Below, piece after piece: positions 37,180 through 46,136 of a DNA stretch of 64,000 bases (position 1 is the first letter of the stretch; every line of letters starts with the position of its first letter). Origin of the DNA: Bacteroidales bacterium UBA1680 (GTDB taxonomy: Bacteria; Bacteroidota; Bacteroidia; Bacteroidales; UBA932); NCBI GenBank assembly GCA_002320605.1, contig DCKG01000022.1, forward strand, positions 136,943 through 200,942, given 5' to 3'. The notes below the pieces were generated by a model, which was given only the letters and a program-made list of their open reading frames with translations, was not told the DNA's origin and made no database searches. Position numbers and translations under genes: made by a program.

Positions 37180-40100
37180 ATGCAAAGTAAAGGTTGGATC
37201 AGGTTCGTCGCTATCCTGCTCGCTCTGGCTTCCATTTGGCAGCTATCGTTCACGGCAGTGACTTCCATCCAGGAGAGGAAGGCAGTGAAATTCGCTGAGC
37301 AGCAGGCAGTAGTCATCCAAAGCACGCCTGAATTCGCTGCTATCCCTGAAGTAGATCGGGCATATTACCTCGACTCCATCAGGAAAGTTCAGAACAGTGT
37401 TTACATTGATTCTGTCACCAACAAGAAAGTCTATCTTTGGAATACCTACAAGGATTGCAAGGAGAAGGAAATCAACCTCGGACTTGACTTGAAAGGCGGC
37501 ATGAACGTCATGCTGCAGGTGCAGCTTGAAGACCTAGTAGAGGCTCTCGCAGGCAATAATGCCGCTCCTGAGTTCCAGCAGGCCATCAATCTGGCAAAGC
37601 AGCGCAGCGTGAATTCACGTGACGATTTCATTACCCTTTTCGCAGACGCATGGAAAGAGGTTGGCAAAGGCCAGAGGCTTGCTCAGGTTTTCGGAACCTA
37701 CGAGATGAAGGATAAAATCAAGCCAGAATCCACTGATGCAGAGGTGATAGGCATCATCCGTGGCGAGGCAGAAAGCGCCATAGGTAACTCCTTCAACGTG
37801 TTGAGGAACCGTATCGATCGCTTCGGAGTCACTCAGCCTTCAATCCAGAAGCTTGGAAACAGTGGCCGTATCTTGGTTGAGCTGCCAGGCGTGAAAGAGC
37901 CTGAGCGCGTGAGGAAACTGCTCCAGGGTACAGCTTCTCTTGAGTTCTGGGAGACATTTACTTACGACGAGATTGCTCCTTTCCTTCAGGAGGCCAACCA
38001 GAAGCTTTCAGAGATTCTTTCCAGCACTCCTGATTCCGTTCTTGCCGCAGAAGGCGTCGCTCCAGTGGACACTGCTACATCTGCGCCTGCTTCGGCCGCA
38101 GATTCTCTGATCAATCAAGAGCTTGCTCAAAATAAAGATCAGTCTGCTGAGATTGAGGCTTACAAGAAGCAGAACCCTCTGTTTGCCGTGCTTTCTCCTT
38201 CGAATTTCAAAGGAAATGCCTGCATCGGTTTTGCTAGCGCTGTTGATACTGCTCTTGTGAACAAGTATCTCGCAATGCCTCAGATTGCCTCGATTTTCCC
38301 TGCGGAATTCAAGCCGATGTGGTCTGTCCATCCATCTGAATATGTTCAAGGCAATAATATTTACGAACTGGTAGCCATCAAGTCTACTTCGCGTGACGGT
38401 AAGGCTAAACTTGATGGTGGTTCCATTACGGATGCTCGCGTCGTTTACGAGAGCGGGTCAAACGGCGAGCCTTCAGTTTCCATGAGCATGAATGCTGAGG
38501 GTGCCAACATTTGGGCCAGGATGACTGGCGATAACGTAGGCAAGCAGATAGCTATCGTTCTCGATGGCATGGTATATTCCTATCCTAACGTGCAGAACGC
38601 CATCACTGGTGGTAATTCTTCTATCACTGGCCACTTCTCTCAGGAGGAAGCTACCGACCTTGTGAACGTGCTGAAATCCGGTAAGCTTCCTGCGCCTGCG
38701 AAGATTATTCAGGAGCAGGTCGTCGGACCTTCTCTTGGTGCTAAGTCCATCAACGCAGGCATGATTTCGTTCATCATAGCATTCCTGCTGGTGCTAGTGT
38801 ACATGGTATTCTTCTATCAGGGCGCTGGTTTAGCGGCTGATGTTGCGCTCCTGTGCAACGTGCTGCTGCTGTTCGGTGTTCTGGTATCGTTCGGTGCCGT
38901 CCTGACATTGCCTGGCATCGCAGGTTTGGTGCTGACTCTGGGTATGGCCGTGGATGCCAACGTGATCATCTACGAGCGCATCAAGGAGGAGCTTGCCGCT
39001 GGCAAGGGCTTGGGCAAGGCTGTCGCCGATGGTTACAAGAACGCATATTCAGCCATCATCGATGGTCAGGTGACCACTCTTCTGACTGGTATCGTGCTGT
39101 TCATATTCGGTTCTGGTCCTGTGCAGGGCTTTGCTACTACTCTAATCATCGGTATCATCACCTCAGTGCTGACATCAATCTTCATCACGAGGCTCATCTT
39201 CGATGACCGCATCCAGAGGGGTAAGAATATCTCATTCGATAACAAACTCACGAGGAACTTCCTTAAGAATACTCACGTAGACTTCATTAGGGCTCGTAAA
39301 TATTCTTACACGATTTCCGGAATCCTCATCTTGATCGCTATCCTGTCGATTTGCATCAAGGGCTTCACCTATGGCGTTGATTTCACAGGCGGTCGTACTT
39401 ACGTCGTTCGTTTCGACCAGGCTGTCACTGCAGAACAGATTCGTGAGGCAGTGACTGCGGAGTTCGATGGTGCCGTTGAGGTTAAGCAGTTCGGTGGCGG
39501 CAGCCAGATGAAGATCACTACCCAGTACAAGAATGACCAGGAATCTACTGAAGTTGACGCAGAGGTTGAGAAGATGCTCTACGATGCAGTGAAGCCGTTC
39601 TTCGCAGATCAGTCTATGACTCTTGACGAATTTACCTCGACTCTCGAGAATCCTAACGGTATCATATCATCAGATAAGGTTGGTCCTACCATTGCTAATG
39701 ACATCAAGAGAGATGCTGTGATAGCCGTCATACTTGCGTTGTTCGTAATCTTCGCTTACATCGCATTCAGGTTCAGAGGCTGGACTTGGGGTCTGGGCGG
39801 CGTTGTTTCGCTGGCGCATACGGCAATCATCGTCATCGGCTTCTTCTCTCTGTTCTCAGGAATCTTGCCGTTCAATCTGGACGTTGACCAGACGTTCATC
39901 GCAGCCATCCTGACCATCATCGGATACGCTATCAACGATAACGTAGTTATCTTCGACCGTATTCGTGAATACAAGTCACTGCATCCTAACGTGGATTTGA
40001 AGACTAACACGAATCTGGCGTTGAATGCGACCCTCACTCGTACGGTCAACACCTCGGTTTCAACCCTCGTCACCATGATTGCTATCGCAATCTGGGGCGG

Positions 40101-40251
40101 TGAGTCAATCAGGGGTCTTGCTGTCGCGCTCATCCTTGGTATCTGCATCGGAACCTACGCATCCATATTCATTGGTACTCCAGTGATGTACGATGCCACA
40201 ATGAAACGTGCCGAAAAAGCTAATGCTGTGGCTCCTAAGGGGAAGAAATAA
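37180..40251 (+). CDS. secDF: protein translocase subunit SecDF (fused SecD-SecF)
   Basis: 1023 residues, a natural fusion usual in Bacteroidota. It uses the proton gradient to help pull preproteins through SecYEG on the periplasmic side. The SecD half has TM1, the P1 domain and GLDLKGGMNVML, with the TM4 motif LTLGMAVDANVIIYERIKEE. The SecF half begins near residue 690 with GVDFTGGRTYVV and contains TIIGYAINDNVVIFDRIREY. An Ala/Ser/Asp-rich linker (about 285-320) inside P1 is typical. Monocistronic: own promoter upstream, strong terminator downstream. Confidence 0.97.
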   Translation: MQSKGWIRFVAILLALASIWQLSFTAVTSIQERKAVKFAEQQAVVIQSTPEFAAIPEVDRAYYLDSIRKVQNSVYIDSVTNKKVYLWNTYKDCKEKEINLGLDLKGGMNVMLQVQLEDLVEALAGNNAAPEFQQAINLAKQRSVNSRDDFITLFADAWKEVGKGQRLAQVFGTYEMKDKIKPESTDAEVIGIIRGEAESAIGNSFNVLRNRIDRFGVTQPSIQKLGNSGRILVELPGVKEPERVRKLLQGTASLEFWETFTYDEIAPFLQEANQKLSEILSSTPDSVLAAEGVAPVDTATSAPASAADSLINQELAQNKDQSAEIEAYKKQNPLFAVLSPSNFKGNACIGFASAVDTALVNKYLAMPQIASIFPAEFKPMWSVHPSEYVQGNNIYELVAIKSTSRDGKAKLDGGSITDARVVYESGSNGEPSVSMSMNAEGANIWARMTGDNVGKQIAIVLDGMVYSYPNVQNAITGGNSSITGHFSQEEATDLVNVLKSGKLPAPAKIIQEQVVGPSLGAKSINAGMISFIIAFLLVLVYMVFFYQGAGLAADVALLCNVLLLFGVLVSFGAVLTLPGIAGLVLTLGMAVDANVIIYERIKEELAAGKGLGKAVADGYKNAYSAIIDGQVTTLLTGIVLFIFGSGPVQGFATTLIIGIITSVLTSIFITRLIFDDRIQRGKNISFDNKLTRNFLKNTHVDFIRARKYSYTISGILILIAILSICIKGFTYGVDFTGGRTYVVRFDQAVTAEQIREAVTAEFDGAVEVKQFGGGSQMKITTQYKNDQESTEVDAEVEKMLYDAVKPFFADQSMTLDEFTSTLENPNGIISSDKVGPTIANDIKRDAVIAVILALFVIFAYIAFRFRGWTWGLGGVVSLAHTAIIVIGFFSLFSGILPFNLDVDQTFIAAILTIIGYAINDNVVIFDRIREYKSLHPNVDLKTNTNLALNATLTRTVNTSVSTLVTMIAIAIWGGESIRGLAVALILGICIGTYASIFIGTPVMYDATMKRAEKANAVAPKGKK

Positions 40252-40278
40252 TTACCTAAGCATTCAATAATTATCATG

Positions 40279-40313
40279 ATCCTGGGAGACAGAAATCGTC
40301 TCCCAGGATTTTT
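40279..40313 (+). terminator. secDF terminator
   Basis: Perfect 12-bp stem ATCCTGGGAGAC / GTCTCCCAGGAT, 7-nt loop, then TTTT. Confidence 0.92.
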
Positions 40314-40342
40314 ATCAAAGTCCGTATTATTTGCTATATTTG
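40311..40342 (+). promoter_or_regulatory. tRNA-Leu promoter
   Basis: TTTA at 40311-40314, 20-nt spacer, TATATTTG at 40335-40342, ending 11 nt before the mature tRNA. It partly overlaps the tail of the secDF terminator. Confidence 0.65.
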
Positions 40343-40353
40343 CAGAACGTCAA

Positions 40354-40441
40354 GCCTTGGTGGTGGAATGGTAGACACGAGGGACTTAAAATCCCTTGGC
40401 CAGCAATGGCTGTGCGGGTTCGATTCCCGCCCGAGGCACCA
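40354..40441 (+). tRNA. tRNA-Leu (TAA anticodon)
   Basis: 88 nt including an encoded CCA. Acceptor GCCTTGG / CCGAGGC, long class II variable arm, anticodon loop CTTAAAA (TAA), T loop TTCGATT. The integrase remnant begins about 150 nt downstream, so the 3' half of this tRNA is the probable attachment site of the accessory region. No second copy of the tRNA 3' end was found in the window. Confidence 0.95.
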
Positions 40442-40481
40442 AGGAGTGTTTTTGATTTTTTTAAACATCTCCTGAGTGCGG

Positions 40482-40525
40482 AAAAGTCTAACAATTAGCG
40501 AGTTGCTATTGTTAGACTTTTTTAA
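40482..40525 (+). terminator. tRNA-Leu terminator / inverted repeat at the element edge
   Basis: A 14-bp perfect inverted repeat, AAAAGTCTAACAAT / ATTGTTAGACTTTT, with a 12-nt loop and a T tail. It fits a tRNA terminator; being at the element boundary it could also be an integrase arm site. Confidence 0.65.
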
Positions 40526-40565
40526 TTGGTGCTTGCTATTTCGAAAAATAGCTTGTGTTTTTTGT

Positions 40566-40586
40566 CTTGTAAAAAACTTTTACAAG
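40566..40586 (+). promoter_or_regulatory. inverted repeat just before the integrase start
   Basis: CTTGTAAAA, AAC, TTTTACAAG: a perfect 9-bp palindrome ending 2 nt before the integrase ATG at 40589. A binding site controlling integrase or directing recombination is likely from position; no direct evidence. Confidence 0.5.
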
Positions 40587-40588
40587 CT

Positions 40589-41904
40589 ATGGCTGTAACC
40601 TTCTATCTCTTCACGAGGCTGGACAAGAAAGGAGACCATCCGATCTACACATCCATTTATCTTGGCTGGAGCAGATTTTGCTCCAGCATCGGGTATAGCA
40701 TCAATCCTGACAAATGGGATGATGAGAAAATGAAAGTGAAGCACGGCGCCAGCAGTGCCCGAAAAGTACCTTTCAATACCAACAATTCCAGGATTGCGGC
40801 CATTTCGTCCAAGTTTGACACCCTTGAAGCGAACAACGCCAAGTTGTCAAAGGAACAGATCAAGAAACAGCTTGCTGAAGTTATTGGAAGGCAAGTTAAG
40901 GGAGAAGAGACAGAGACGGACGGACCTGTCGGTTTCTTCAAATACTTCGATGCGTTCATCCTTGACGGCAAGTTGAATCATAAATGGGCCTTAAATACCG
41001 TTAAGAAGTGGGGAACGCTCCGCAGCCATATGATGAAGTTCAATAAGAACATCACTCTCGATGACTTTGGTAAGGAAACCCTCGACGCATATGTTCGCTT
41101 CGGGCAACCGAAATCAATATGCTGGATGTTTCCGTCAGAAAAGAATTGAGTCTTCTTCGCTGGTATCTGGGCTGGTGTGTCGAGAAAGGATACACCACAA
41201 ATCGGGTGTTCTCTAAATATCGTGCGAGGCTGGAAGACACGAAAAAGCCGGTGATCTTCCTTGAAAAGGATGAACTCTTGAAACTCTACAATTTCAAAAT
41301 CCCCAAGAATGGATCAGAAGTAACTATCCACGACATGTATGGTGAAGAATATAAGAAGAAGGTTACTGAAAAAGCTTCTCTTGACAAGGTTAGGGACTTA
41401 TTCTGCTTCTGCTGCTTCACCTCCTTGCACTATTCGGATCTGGCCCAGCTGCAGCGGACAGACATCTAGGATGGGTATATCCGGCTTACTACTATCAAGA
41501 TGGACGACACGGTCAATATACCTGTCAACGAAATGGTCCAGGCTATTCTGGACAAGTACGCCGCATTTGATTTCGATGGTCTTGCCCTGCCCGTCATCAC
41601 CAACCAGAAAATGAATCAGTATCTCAAGGACATCTGCGAACTGTGCGAGTTCACGACCCCGCTAACCATTGTCCAATACGTTGACGGGAAGAGGAAGGAT
41701 GTCTGCTTCCCCAAATGGAAACTGATGGCAACCCATGCCGCACGTCGGACGTTTATCTGCACATCCCTGGCTGCAGGAATAGCTCTACAAGTCATCAAGA
41801 AATATACGGGACATTCTGACTACAAGGCCATGAGACCTTACATCGAGGTGGTGGAAAGGACCAAAGATGACGCCATGAAGACATTTATCAACTATTTTAA
41901 ATAG
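40589..41904 (+). pseudogene. tyrosine site-specific recombinase (integrase), frameshifted and stopped
   Basis: The N-terminus (MAVTFYLFTRLDKKGDHPIY) is the arm-binding domain of Bacteroidota integrases. The frame is lost at about 41100-41118: it jumps from ...LDAYVRF into ISMLDVSVRKELSLLRWYLGW in the next frame. A TAG at 41467-41469 (after QLQRTDI) interrupts the catalytic domain, which resumes as DGYIRLTTIKMDDTVNIP. The C-terminal part still holds the HAARRTF box and GHSDYKAMRPYIEV with the nucleophile Tyr. Reassembled length is about 437 codons, normal for the family. As it stands it cannot make an active recombinase, so the element is probably fixed unless these are assembly errors. Confidence 0.88.
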
Positions 41905-41911
41905 GCGCGTC

Positions 41912-42579
41912 ATGAACATTCTTCTTGTCATCGTATACATGCTCTCGGCGGTTCTCCTCGTGTGGTTCGTCTATTGGGCTTTCAAGAATTCGGATCATTT
42001 CCTGCTTCTGGATAACAAATACAGGATGATGGTGAAAATCCGCGATTGCTATCTCAAGGGGTTGAAAGCTGACCCTCAGGATAACGAAGAATACTTCAAG
42101 CGAAAGGCCGTGAAGATTATAGAGGATTACAAGCCCGTCTTCGGTCCGCTTGAAAGAAAGGAGAATCTCAAGCTCCATAAATTGACCGTAACGAAGATGC
42201 TTTCAAAGTCGGAATTCTATCATTACTATTTCACACAGGACAGGTTCGCTCTGGCGGTATTCGACAAGATGCATGAAGATTATCGATCCGGGGACTTTGC
42301 GACATACCCGAATAATATTGAAAGCAGCCTTCGTCCCGTTCTTCCTCAAGAGATGTCAAAGAACAAAACTCTTCTCAAAGATAATATCAAATTCATCCAA
42401 GCCGGATGGTTTGACGAGAAGGGCGTCCTATTCCCGGGGTCAAAAAATATTATAAACTGTTCGGCTCTTACTGGGGAATTAAACCTACAACAATGAGGTC
42501 GAACAAGAGAAACGCACTTGAAAGTGTTGATGGAGCGTCGATGCAGATTGAAATAAAAAAGATTCTCGGCATCAATTAA
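41912..42579 (+). pseudogene. single-TM membrane protein of unknown function, C-terminal frameshift
   Basis: Starts 8 nt after the integrase stop and was probably co-transcribed with it. One N-terminal TM helix (about 3-25, IVYMLSAVLLVWFVYWAF) and a charged helical cytoplasmic domain. The frame as read ends at 42496. A shift inside the A6 run at 42442-42447 instead continues with YYKLFGSYWGIKPTTMRSNK and ends cleanly at 42577-42579 with KKILGIN. I take that longer product (about 222 codons) as the ancestral one. Family not recognised. Confidence 0.55.
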
Positions 42580-43019
42580 ACACAGAGATAGAAAAACGCA
42601 GATTAACCAATCATCAGTATCTATAATGTCGGCTACCGATAGACACAAATAGTGCCTATTAATAGTGGCATAAGTATCTGTTCTTAAAAGAATAAACTTT
42701 ATTTTTGAAATAAAGTTGTACATTTATACATTTGTATTTGCAATCCAGTAGGAAAGCAATTACATAAAGAAAGCGTTTAGCTTTATTCCATACCAAGGAA
42801 TCTGGACAATTCACGTGTGGTGGGATAATGTTTAATCGCTTGCACTGGCTATATGCAGGGCTTATGCTCACGCTATAGCAAAGTGTGAGCAGTAACGACC
42901 CCTTATCTCCACACACGGCCGTCCATAGCCTCTTGGTAGGATAAGACTAAGTTGGCTCACACTTTCTTCATTTATGATTAAGTTAACATTAATGAGCCAT
43001 TGATGAAAACGATGCGCAA
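42580..43019. other. 440-bp gene-free region upstream of the seven-gene operon
   Basis: No gene seen. It should contain the operon promoter, but I find no clean TTTG-N20-TAnnTTTG pair. An inverted repeat TGCTCAC (42865-42871) / GTGAGCA (42885-42891) with a 13-nt loop could be an operator or a small terminator. Confidence 0.45.
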
Positions 43020-44270
43020 ATGAAGAAATCGCTGTCTGTTCCGATTGTCTTAATAGCTATTGCTATGGGTCTGGTGTCTTGCTCCTCTCCTATCAATAGC
43101 ATCAACGATCCACATTTCGACGAAAGCGGTGTTTATCTTGACAGCCTTGGAAGTACCTTCCATTCGGCCTTCCCTACTTCTCTTGATTTTTATGTTGAGG
43201 TAAGCGGAAGCATGAATGGCTTTTTCAGAGCCAATCGGCCAACGGCTTTTAAGACAGACGTATGGGCTATCGTTTCAAATTTTGATAATCCTGGCGTTTC
43301 TGTTCTATCTAACACAGGAACGCAAGCTACCAAGTTTACAGGTGACCAGTTTAGAAGCAGGATGAATTCAGGCGGCTTTGTTTCTACTGCATCTACCCAG
43401 GTTCCTGCCATGCTGGAAACCATACTACAATCCCTAGATTACGAAAATGGTGCAGTTGCTGTGCTTATTTCTGATATGAAATATAGTCCTGTTGGAAGCA
43501 AAGCCATGTCTGTCCTTCTCCAACAGTATGCAACTGATATTCGAAATATCGTTGGAAGATTCCCCGGATCTGCATATAGCATAATTGGAGCTTATTCAGA
43601 GTATCTCGATGCTAAAGGCAACATCGCTTGCGAGAAGTCTCCATACTATTATGTGGTTATCGGTAAAGATGTCTGTGTAGCAGAAGTTCGCAACTGTATC
43701 ACAACCATCATTTCTGACAAAGATAATTATCTGGATAACATTGAGACTGGTTTTGATTACAAGCGTCCCGCCTACGGATTTGGCGTTCCTGACAATATCA
43801 TCCAACTTGATGAGGAACCAACATTCTACAATTACGATGTCTCCTATTCCGACACATGCAAAGTGGTGCTTAACCTTGACCTTTCTGATTTCCGCTGGCT
43901 GATTGCAAGCGATGAAGATGTCCTCAGAGAATGCCTTAAGGTGAAGGCAGCATACGGCTCAGAGATAGAGGTCGGCAAAATCAACATCAGTATAAACAAT
44001 CACAACCAGAAGAAACTTGAAAGACTTGCGGTCGCTTCAGTTGAGTTGAAACTATGGAATATGCCGATGGATGCTGATGTTATTGAATGGACTTTGGATC
44101 ATCCGGAATATTCTGTTACTGATACCTTCATGCAGATTCAGAATGCTGCTGCCGAGGCAGACCTCACCGGGTCTTTCTCCTTAGCCAATTTCATACAGGG
44201 TGTTTTCCAAGCGGTTCAGAACCATTGGAACCAGGAACCCAACCGAATCTTGATTTCAAAAAGCAACTAA
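43020..44270 (+). CDS. VWA-like domain lipoprotein, gene 1 of the motor-nuclease operon
   Basis: 416 residues. Lipoprotein signal with LVSC (Cys about 21), so it is membrane-anchored outside the cytoplasm. Residues about 54-200 look like a von Willebrand A fold: a hydrophobic strand leads into EVSGSMNGF (Glu60, Ser62, Ser64), a MIDAS-like motif with Glu for the usual Asp, and AVAVLISDMKYSP (Asp152) matches the later VWA strand. The rest has no recognised domain. Three nt separate it from gene 2. No sorting motif for the cell surface is visible after the Cys. In the system it could sense or bind a partner in the periplasm; that is inference. Confidence 0.75.
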   Translation: MKKSLSVPIVLIAIAMGLVSCSSPINSINDPHFDESGVYLDSLGSTFHSAFPTSLDFYVEVSGSMNGFFRANRPTAFKTDVWAIVSNFDNPGVSVLSNTGTQATKFTGDQFRSRMNSGGFVSTASTQVPAMLETILQSLDYENGAVAVLISDMKYSPVGSKAMSVLLQQYATDIRNIVGRFPGSAYSIIGAYSEYLDAKGNIACEKSPYYYVVIGKDVCVAEVRNCITTIISDKDNYLDNIETGFDYKRPAYGFGVPDNIIQLDEEPTFYNYDVSYSDTCKVVLNLDLSDFRWLIASDEDVLRECLKVKAAYGSEIEVGKINISINNHNQKKLERLAVASVELKLWNMPMDADVIEWTLDHPEYSVTDTFMQIQNAAAEADLTGSFSLANFIQGVFQAVQNHWNQEPNRILISKSN

Positions 44271-44273
44271 CAT

Positions 44274-44729
44274 ATGAAGATTGTTGACATTTACGGATGG
44301 GGACTTCCCAAGCAGGCGGATTTCCTTAACCACTTCAAAAACAACGACACGCTTTATAATCAAGCCCGTGCCCTATGGAGCAAACTCGGCTCCTGCACGG
44401 TTTGGTTTATTGTCATTTTCGTAGTTATTGCATTGGTCTTCGTCATCATTTACTACGGGCCTTATAACAATAAGCCGGGGCGTCACTATAAGGTGAAGCA
44501 TTGGCTTATTTGGATGCTCATTACTGCCGCTGTTACTTTTGTGATTACAATGGTATTGGGGCTGGTTATGGTTAAGTCTCCTCTTTCTGCAAGAATCTGC
44601 TTGATTCTCCGTGTCAGCGGAATCAATTTCTTCTACAGCATTGGAGTATATTTCATCGCTGCTCTTCTGGTCTGCAATATGCCGTTCCTGAAGACCAACG
44701 CATACAGGTTCCTTAAAATCGGCAAGTAG
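44274..44729 (+). CDS. small three-TM membrane protein, gene 2 of the operon
   Basis: 151 residues, family not recognised. Three hydrophobic helices: about 45-67 (VWFIVIFVVIALVFVIIYY), about 79-101 and about 116-137. The N-terminal 40 residues are soluble and charged. Gaps to its neighbours are only 3 and 2 nt, so it belongs to the same transcription unit and is likely stoichiometric. An inner-membrane adaptor between the lipoprotein outside and the tubulin-like protein inside is possible but unproven. Confidence 0.7.
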   Translation: MKIVDIYGWGLPKQADFLNHFKNNDTLYNQARALWSKLGSCTVWFIVIFVVIALVFVIIYYGPYNNKPGRHYKVKHWLIWMLITAAVTFVITMVLGLVMVKSPLSARICLILRVSGINFFYSIGVYFIAALLVCNMPFLKTNAYRFLKIGK

Positions 44730-44731
44730 TT

Positions 44732-46129
44732 ATGGCAAATAAAGTTTTCGTTTTCTGCATTGGCGGAACCGGTCTCCGCGTAATGAAAGCCATCACGATG
44801 CTCGCGGCATCTGGCGTAAAGACGAATGGATATTCCATAGTCCCAATTATCATCGATCCTCATATCGACCTGGAAGAGAAAACCAAAGTTGACAATCTTA
44901 TCCATGACTATATCAGCATCTACAAATATGCGACGACGAGCGAAGGGCAGCAGATGAATCCGCTTGACGGGTTCTTCAACACCCAGTTCCAGCGCCTCGC
45001 AGAAATTGATGATGAGCAGAACAACACAAGCGCCAGCATGGCTGAACGCCGCACATTCGGTGAATACATGAATGTCGGCAACCTCAGCAATGATGACGTG
45101 AACAATTTCCTCGTGCAGACCCTCTTCTCGAAAGAGAATCTCACCAACAGCCTGTCCGTGGGATTCAAGGGCAATCCTAACATCGGAACAGTTGTCCTGA
45201 ACGAGATGGTTAACGGAGCTGACTGGTACAGCGCTTTCACCCGCCATTGCGAGAGCGGAGACCGCGTGTTCATCATCAGTTCCATCTTCGGCGGTACAGG
45301 AGCATCAGGCTATCCTCTCATCGAGAAGAAGATTCGCGATGCTGAAGGATTCCCGAATGTTCAGCGGGCAATAATGGGTGCCGTGACGGTGCTCCCTTAT
45401 TTTTCCCTTGAAGATCCGACAGTCTCCAGAAGCGACATTGACTCCTCCAGTTTCTTCACGAAGTCAAAATCCGCGCTGAGCTATTATGAGAACACCGTGA
45501 AATCGGATTATCTCTACTATGCCGGCGAGCAGACCCTTCGCGCAAATTACAAGAATAATGAGAAGGAACAGAAAGACCTGGCCCATTTCGTAGAACTGGT
45601 AGCAGCCACAGCTTTGTTTGACTTCCTTTCCAAACCGAAACCGGATGCACCACAGGCATTGACCCGTGCCATCTATGACGACAAGGTAGCCCTTGACTTG
45701 GCGTCTCTTGGAGCCGGATACAAAGGAATCGTCAAGAATGTTGCAGACATGATACTGCTTGACCTTCTGGTTAAGATTCTGCCTGAGGAATCGCGGTTCC
45801 CGCTAAAGAAAGACCGCAAGATGAACAAGGACTTCTATCAGGACCATGCATTCGTCGCTCTTGACCAGTTTACCAAAGGATTCTACCAGTGGTATAAGGA
45901 ATTGTCCGAGAATGCCCGTGGTTTTACCCCACTGAACCTTGTCGGTCCCGGAAAGGAACTGACCAATTTGGTAAAAGGCAATACGCTCAAAGGCAAGGAT
46001 GAGTCTTACTATCTGCTGGAGATGATTAAGGCCAGCAACAAGGGTAACGGCGAGAAGCATGACAACATCTTCCGTTATTTCTTGGAGTTTGCGTACAGCG
46101 CCATCAATGTTTACACCAAAAATCTGTAG
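44732..46129 (+). CDS. tubulin/FtsZ-like GTPase (Tubulin_2-type), gene 3 of the operon
   Basis: 465 residues, cytoplasmic. The N-terminal FCIGGTGLRVM (Gly11-Gly14) matches the first nucleotide loop of tubulin/FtsZ (GxGG.G.N), and IFGGTGASG (Gly187-Gly193) is the tubulin signature GGTGxG that binds GTP phosphates. The conserved core spans about 1-240; the C-terminal half is helical. It matches what is known as the 'tubulin-like' Pfam Tubulin_2 group rather than true FtsZ or plasmid TubZ. It may form GTP-dependent filaments, as relatives do. It stands directly before an actin-like ATPase, an unusual pairing. Gap to the next gene 7 nt. Confidence 0.83.
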   Translation: MANKVFVFCIGGTGLRVMKAITMLAASGVKTNGYSIVPIIIDPHIDLEEKTKVDNLIHDYISIYKYATTSEGQQMNPLDGFFNTQFQRLAEIDDEQNNTSASMAERRTFGEYMNVGNLSNDDVNNFLVQTLFSKENLTNSLSVGFKGNPNIGTVVLNEMVNGADWYSAFTRHCESGDRVFIISSIFGGTGASGYPLIEKKIRDAEGFPNVQRAIMGAVTVLPYFSLEDPTVSRSDIDSSSFFTKSKSALSYYENTVKSDYLYYAGEQTLRANYKNNEKEQKDLAHFVELVAATALFDFLSKPKPDAPQALTRAIYDDKVALDLASLGAGYKGIVKNVADMILLDLLVKILPEESRFPLKKDRKMNKDFYQDHAFVALDQFTKGFYQWYKELSENARGFTPLNLVGPGKELTNLVKGNTLKGKDESYYLLEMIKASNKGNGEKHDNIFRYFLEFAYSAINVYTKNL

Positions 46130-46136
46130 TTGAATT

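Noticed and set aside
42865..42891. TGCTCAC/GTGAGCA hairpin as a phage-sensing RNA or retron RNA
   Set aside because: The stem is only 7 bp, and there is no reverse transcriptase or other support; described only as a possible operator.
44732..46129. Cell-division FtsZ or plasmid-segregation TubZ
   Set aside because: Sequence around the GTP motifs differs from FtsZ, no division or partition genes adjoin, and the gene is locked in the motor-nuclease operon.
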